The notes under the pieces: model-generated
The model's database searches: none
What the model saw: the letters and a program-made list of their open reading frames with translations, nothing else
Told to the model about the DNA's origin: nothing
Shown here: positions 19,082-22,581 of the stretch, one piece after another
Position numbering within the stretch: position 1 is the stretch's first letter
Layout of the letters: each line of letters begins with the position of its first letter
Position numbers and translations under genes: made by a program
Assembly: GCA_018398765.1 (NCBI GenBank)
Contig: JAHBMJ010001857.1
Location: 2,879-25,459 of the forward strand
DNA: 22,581 nucleotides
Origin: Chromera velia
Taxonomy: Eukaryota; Sar; Chromeraceae
Direction: 5' to 3'

Positions 19082-21007
19082 TTAAGAGAGCCTCAGGGAG
19101 GGCAGCTTCCCCTGCTGCTTTGCCCTCCACAGGAGGTACCTACACGTTTGCGGAGACACGGTCGAGGGAAGATACAGGTGGCCCAGTTTGGGCAGCGACT
19201 GGGGTTGGATGGCTGCAAGGAAGGCGGAAAGACCTCTCTCTCTGAAGTCGTTCGATTCAAGGTCTAACTTGCGCAGGGGGGGGAGGCTCTGCTCTCTGAC
19301 GACCTCAGACAGCGACTGCATGTCGGTGTCCCCCAACCCGCACGCATCGACGGACAGATCCTCCAAGCTCGGCAGGTTCCGACGACGGACAGCCTGCCAG
19401 AGCGCCCGGGTACCCCCGCACAGGTTCCCACCAACGTTCAACACTTTGAGGAGAGGAAGACCCCCTTCTGACTCTGCCAGAGCCTGGAAGAGAGTCTCAA
19501 CACTCTCTGGAGGAAGATTATCATAATGGTTGTCACCTCCCTCTCGCATTCTCAGGCGACCCATGGTCAGGCTCTGGAGCGACAAAAGGTGCCCACCCCT
19601 GACGCCACGACCGAGCCAGACCGAGAAATCGTCCCCCACCACCGTGCCGTCAAAGCGGAGGTGTGCGAGGCGGGGGAGTTTCTGAGTCCCCACCGCTTGA
19701 GCGAGGAACTCTATACCCTCCCCCGTTGCATCCCACTGGAGGTGGAGCTCCTCCAACAGAGGCAACCCCTCTTCAGAGTCACATACGCCCCCCATGAACG
19801 CTTTCATTCCCTCCCTACCCATACGGTTGCTCCAGAACATCAGGGAACGGAGGGAGGGCCAATTGCCTGCTCGCACCGTTTCACCCAACAACCCCATGTC
19901 CCCGTCACTCAGTTTCTGATCAGCGAAGTCCAATTGGGACAGCCGTGGAAGTTTCACACTCCCAAACGCCAACAGGACCGGATTCTGACCCCCTTCCGAC
20001 GGGCTCCCCAACCTGAGAGCCCTGCAGCCAAGGCTGCGAAGCGCCTCAAGGCCATCAAGGCGCCCTGCTCGCAGGGCTTCAGCGAACGAATCCATCACTT
20101 CCATCCCTGGCTCTCCTGACCGTCCTACACCAATGGTCAGAGAGAGAGACGTCCAGGGAGGGGGCTGCGAGCTCTCCCTCAACGCGCCGAGGAAGGCGGC
20201 TGCTGCTGCTGCGGATTTGAGATGGACCTCAACCGTGAGGTCCTCTCTGATGGGGGGCAGTCTGCACTCGCCCAGGAGACGAGCAACGTCTGCGGTTCTA
20301 CTCGTAAGCCAGAGCGGGGGCAGCGCCACCCTCTGCAAAGGGGGCCGGTCGCCCTCATTTACGAAGGACCGTATAAGGACCCCCCACACATCGTCATCCG
20401 TGTCCACCCCCCCCAAATTCAGATCCTGCAGGGCAGGCAGAAACGAAGCTTTCAACGCCCCTGCAAGCTCGTCTGCCCCCTCTCTAGCCCAAACCCCCCC
20501 TCCCATTCCGAGGTTCGCCCCCTGCAGGTTCAGGATTTCCAGGGCACAGAGCTGACCTGCCCTCACTTGACTCGCAAACCCCTTGATAAATTGAGGGCCG
20601 AGACGGCACCCTGCGAGACAGAGCTCCCTCAGGTTGGGGAGCGCCTCTCTGTGAAGTAGCTGGGTTGTTGTCACCCTCATCCACAGGCCCACACACTGGG
20701 ACTGCTCCCGGCGCTCAGCCTGCAAGAGCAACCGCTCGATCTTCATACCCCCGGCTTTACGGAACGCCCCCGCGAGAGCTTGCAGGTCCTCCTCGCCGAT
20801 GTTGCACCTCGAGAGGTTCAGACAAAGGAGACGGGAAGCCTTGCCGGACTTCAACCAGCCCGCCAACGCATCAACTCCCGGTCCCACCAACGCATTAACT
20901 CCCCGCCCCAGCAACGCTTCAACTCCCGGTCCCAATCTGTTGCCTGCGGCCAGACAAACACGCAATCCACAGAAGAGATACGGACGTATGGATGAATGCT
21001 CTCTGAT
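19082..21007 (-). CDS. Leucine-rich-repeat protein, ribonuclease-inhibitor type (last exon)
   Basis: One minus-strand frame is open from 21007 to the TAA at 19082-19084, about 641 codons. It encodes LRR units of roughly 28-35 residues of the form LPxLxxLxLxxNxLGxxGxxxLAxxL, with linkers such as LPPLRKLDLESN and LPSLEDLSVDACGLG. About a dozen units can be counted, which would form a horseshoe binding surface for a protein partner that cannot be named. The N-terminal part has three 8-residue units (GPGVEALL-like) from a 24-bp tandem repeat. No ATG is present near the 5' side of the open stretch and a TAG sits at 21008-21010, so this is most likely a 3' exon. The first in-frame ATG lies well inside the repeats. 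There is no signal peptide or membrane segment in this exon. Confidence 0.85.
   Translation of the reverse strand: MREHSSIRPYLFCGLRVCLAAGNRLGPGVEALLGRGVNALVGPGVDALAGWLKSGKASRLLCLNLSRCNIGEEDLQALAGAFRKAGGMKIERLLLQAERREQSQCVGLWMRVTTTQLLHREALPNLRELCLAGCRLGPQFIKGFASQVRAGQLCALEILNLQGANLGMGGGVWAREGADELAGALKASFLPALQDLNLGGVDTDDDVWGVLIRSFVNEGDRPPLQRVALPPLWLTSRTADVARLLGECRLPPIREDLTVEVHLKSAAAAAAFLGALRESSQPPPWTSLSLTIGVGRSGEPGMEVMDSFAEALRAGRLDGLEALRSLGCRALRLGSPSEGGQNPVLLAFGSVKLPRLSQLDFADQKLSDGDMGLLGETVRAGNWPSLRSLMFWSNRMGREGMKAFMGGVCDSEEGLPLLEELHLQWDATGEGIEFLAQAVGTQKLPRLAHLRFDGTVVGDDFSVWLGRGVRGGHLLSLQSLTMGRLRMREGGDNHYDNLPPESVETLFQALAESEGGLPLLKVLNVGGNLCGGTRALWQAVRRRNLPSLEDLSVDACGLGDTDMQSLSEVVREQSLPPLRKLDLESNDFRERGLSAFLAAIQPQSLPKLGHLYLPSTVSPQTCRYLLWRAKQQGKLPSLRLS
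20865..20936 (-). repeat. 24-bp x 3 tandem repeat in the LRR gene
   Basis: Three consecutive 24-bp units, diverged at a few positions, encode 8-residue units of the pattern L/V-G-x-G-V-x-A-L. They keep the reading frame and sit at the N-terminal side of the LRR region. Confidence 0.9.
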
Positions 21008-21131
21008 CTAAATTTTTGCCTGGCTTTCTTTTGCCACAAAGCCATCCATCAAAACGAAAAGCTAAGGGCGACACAGGAGTAACGCCACTAATTTGGATCC
21101 TCCCTCTGTCTTGTGTCTAGCTCTGACGGAC

Positions 21132-21209
21132 CTTCGAGGCTGAGGCTCTCGACCGATGGTGGCAAGGCTGAAAAGACCCGAGGGGCCTCCGATGGACCGA
21201 CAGAGTCGT
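21132..21209 (-). CDS. Probable upstream LRR exon, one repeat unit
   Basis: This is a 78-nt segment between a TGTCTGCAG acceptor and a G|GTCCGT donor, phase 1 at both ends. It encodes a 25-residue unit with LPPSVESLSL at positions 15-24, a typical LRR core. The acceptor has the same TGCAG form as those in the large plus-strand gene. How it joins the last exon is uncertain: the phase-1 option uses a weak acceptor near 21001. Confidence 0.45.
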
Positions 21210-21276
21210 CTGCAGACATCGTCACAAACAAAGAGACGAAAGGCAGGAATAAAACCTGGATTCTCCCCTGCCTCTC

Positions 21277-21280
<4 letters not shown>

Positions 21281-21359
<79 letters not shown>

Positions 21360-21360
21360 A
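21281..21360 (+). repeat. Compound (TC)n(TG)n microsatellite
   Basis: About 15 TC units are followed by about 18 TG units and a short CG/TG tail. On the minus strand it lies between the two candidate LRR exons, so it is probably intronic. ORFs reading HTHTHT or ERERER across it are artefacts. Confidence 0.95.
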
Positions 21361-22062
21361 CGCCCTTGCATATTTGGTCAGGTGCTTCGTGCTCCAGCAG
21401 CCTCCATCGATCTGCCCTTCGACTCGATCCTCCACCGAATAAAGCTGTCCCCCTCTCCCTCACCCTCCCCCTGTCACCACTATCCCAGCACATGCACTGA
21501 AGCCAGCCCAACGAACCTGCGAACCGCAGGGCCTTCAAGCAGATCCCTTCCCCCTTCCCCTTCTTCTTCCCCCCTTCCTCCGACGCCGAGGAAGAAGAGA
21601 AGGAGGCGGAGGTGGCGGAGGGGGAGGCTGAGGGGGAGGCGAAGGAGGGGAGGGAGGCAGCCGCCTCTTTCAAGAAGAGACAGAGGCGCGAGAGCGCGGC
21701 TCCCTTCACGGCAGAGGGACCTGAACGCACGCGCACACCCACATTTGCACCCACATTGGACTTTGTTGAAGTGTGCCCGCTCTGGAAGAGGAGAAAAAAA
21801 AGACTGTAACGAGAAGGCAGAAAGGCAAGTCGGATAAGAGAGAGAGGGAAAAGAAGGGGGAGGCAGGCAGATGACATGACGGGGAGAACGACACAACTGA
21901 AGGGTAGGAGAGAGAGATGGTGCTTTCTTCCTTCTCTCTTTGTAGAACAAGAAGAACGGAACCGAAAAAAAAAACACATCGACTGATCACTTTCATGATG
22001 CACGTTGACTTCAAATGGGATCCACTCAAAACGAATGGATGTATCGAAAATATCGACCCCAC
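21361..22062. other. Probable intron of the LRR gene, no gene seen
   Basis: This is strongly strand-asymmetric, pyrimidine- and purine-rich sequence such as CCTTCTTCTTCC and GGAGGCGGAGG around 21550-21660. Long ORFs are present on both strands, but their composition follows the simple sequence and none resembles a protein domain. Confidence 0.45.
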
Positions 22063-22137
22063 TAAGTACGAGATGCTCCACCGAGGAAGGAAGAAACTTG
22101 AGGAGAAGAAACATCTTCCTGGGGGAGAGATTGCAGC
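22063..22137 (-). CDS. Probable further upstream LRR exon, one repeat unit
   Basis: After a TCGGCAG acceptor this segment encodes a 25-residue unit with LPSSVEHLVL at positions 15-24, aligning without gaps to the unit at 21132-21209. The donor is uncertain. A GT at 22062 gives phase 1 and a 75-nt exon but is a weak site, and the frame stays open beyond it. The gene's start, if upstream, was not found in the window. Confidence 0.4.
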
Positions 22138-22400
22138 CTGCCGATCGAAATACAAATTTAATGAATGAACAAGAAATCAGTTTTCCCGGCCGCATCCCGG
22201 GCACAAGCAGGCAGGCAAACAAGGGGGCTCGGCACTCTTCATTGCGTGATAAGCAAGCGATGCCACAAAAAAGCTTCGCGACGCTCCCGGACATGCACTT
22301 CTCTTCTCTCCTTACCCGTCAGCCAGTCAAACAGCCAGGTGGCTTGCTTGGCCCAAATTGACTGGCGGCTGGCGTTGGCTGGTTGGTCAGCCCAAGTTGA

Positions 22401-22404
<4 letters not shown>
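22138..22404. other. Unassigned sequence upstream of the candidate LRR exon
   Basis: A minus-strand ORF crosses this region but ends in simple sequence. Repeated GCCAG/GGCTGG words occur at 22320-22385. I found no convincing first exon. Confidence 0.4.

Positions 22405-22482
<78 letters not shown>
22405..22482 (+). repeat. Second compound (TC)n(TG)n microsatellite
   Basis: About 16 TC units then about 17 TG units, followed by TATGTG variants. It has the same order and orientation as the array 1.1 kb away at 21281. Confidence 0.95.
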
Positions 22483-22483
<1 letters not shown>

Positions 22484-22581
22484 CCGGGCCACCTCATTGA
22501 GTATGGAGCCCGTATTTTGAAAAAACAAATCAGTCAGTCGGTCAGCCTGTCATTGACTCAGGTACTCTCTCTGTGCGCCAG

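Noticed and set aside
21275-22294. Minus-strand 339-codon ORF as one gene
   Set aside because: Only the segment near 22063-22137 looks like protein. The rest translates simple repeats and ends in HTHTHT/ERERER.
1-22581. tRNA, rRNA or other structured RNA genes
   Set aside because: No cloverleaf-like or rRNA-like sequence was recognised by eye. A tRNAscan-SE and Infernal run would be needed to exclude them firmly.

Overview
The window looks like nuclear DNA of an intron-rich protist, not a bacterium. It has GT-AG introns with recurrent TGCAG acceptors, long microsatellites, LTR, LINE-like and foldback repeats, and a ribonuclease-inhibitor-type leucine-rich-repeat (LRR) gene. A photosynthetic alveolate such as the chromerid Chromera velia would fit. 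That is an inference from gene style, not a database match.

Layout. Positions 1-~940 hold the decayed 3' end of a non-LTR retrotransposon on the minus strand. Positions 1332-4466 are a nested repeat: two arms of a diverged inverted repeat flank a complete short LTR retrotransposon on the plus strand. That element has two 421-bp LTRs, a gag-like ORF with a CCHC zinc knuckle and two in-frame stops, and no pol. Positions 4877-16117 hold one large plus-strand gene. I could assemble it as 12 exons with consistent phase, giving 2,436 codons plus a stop. Its product is a large, low-complexity-rich, helix-rich protein that I do not recognise. Positions 16118-18930 are non-coding and AT-rich and include a ~380-bp foldback element. 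Positions 19082-~21007 are the last exon of a minus-strand LRR gene. Two short exon-like segments further 5' (21132-21209 and ~22063-22137) each match one 25-residue LRR unit. The gene's 5' end is unresolved and may lie beyond the window.

The two host genes converge, with 3' ends facing each other across about 3 kb. Nothing shows that they act together. I found no defence, secretion or biosynthetic system, no CRISPR array and no tRNA or rRNA. The most distinctive signals are the gag-only LTR element whose LTRs differ only by transitions, its insertion inside an inverted repeat, the unusual splice-site pattern of the large gene, and the apparent one-repeat-per-exon layout of the LRR gene's 5' part.
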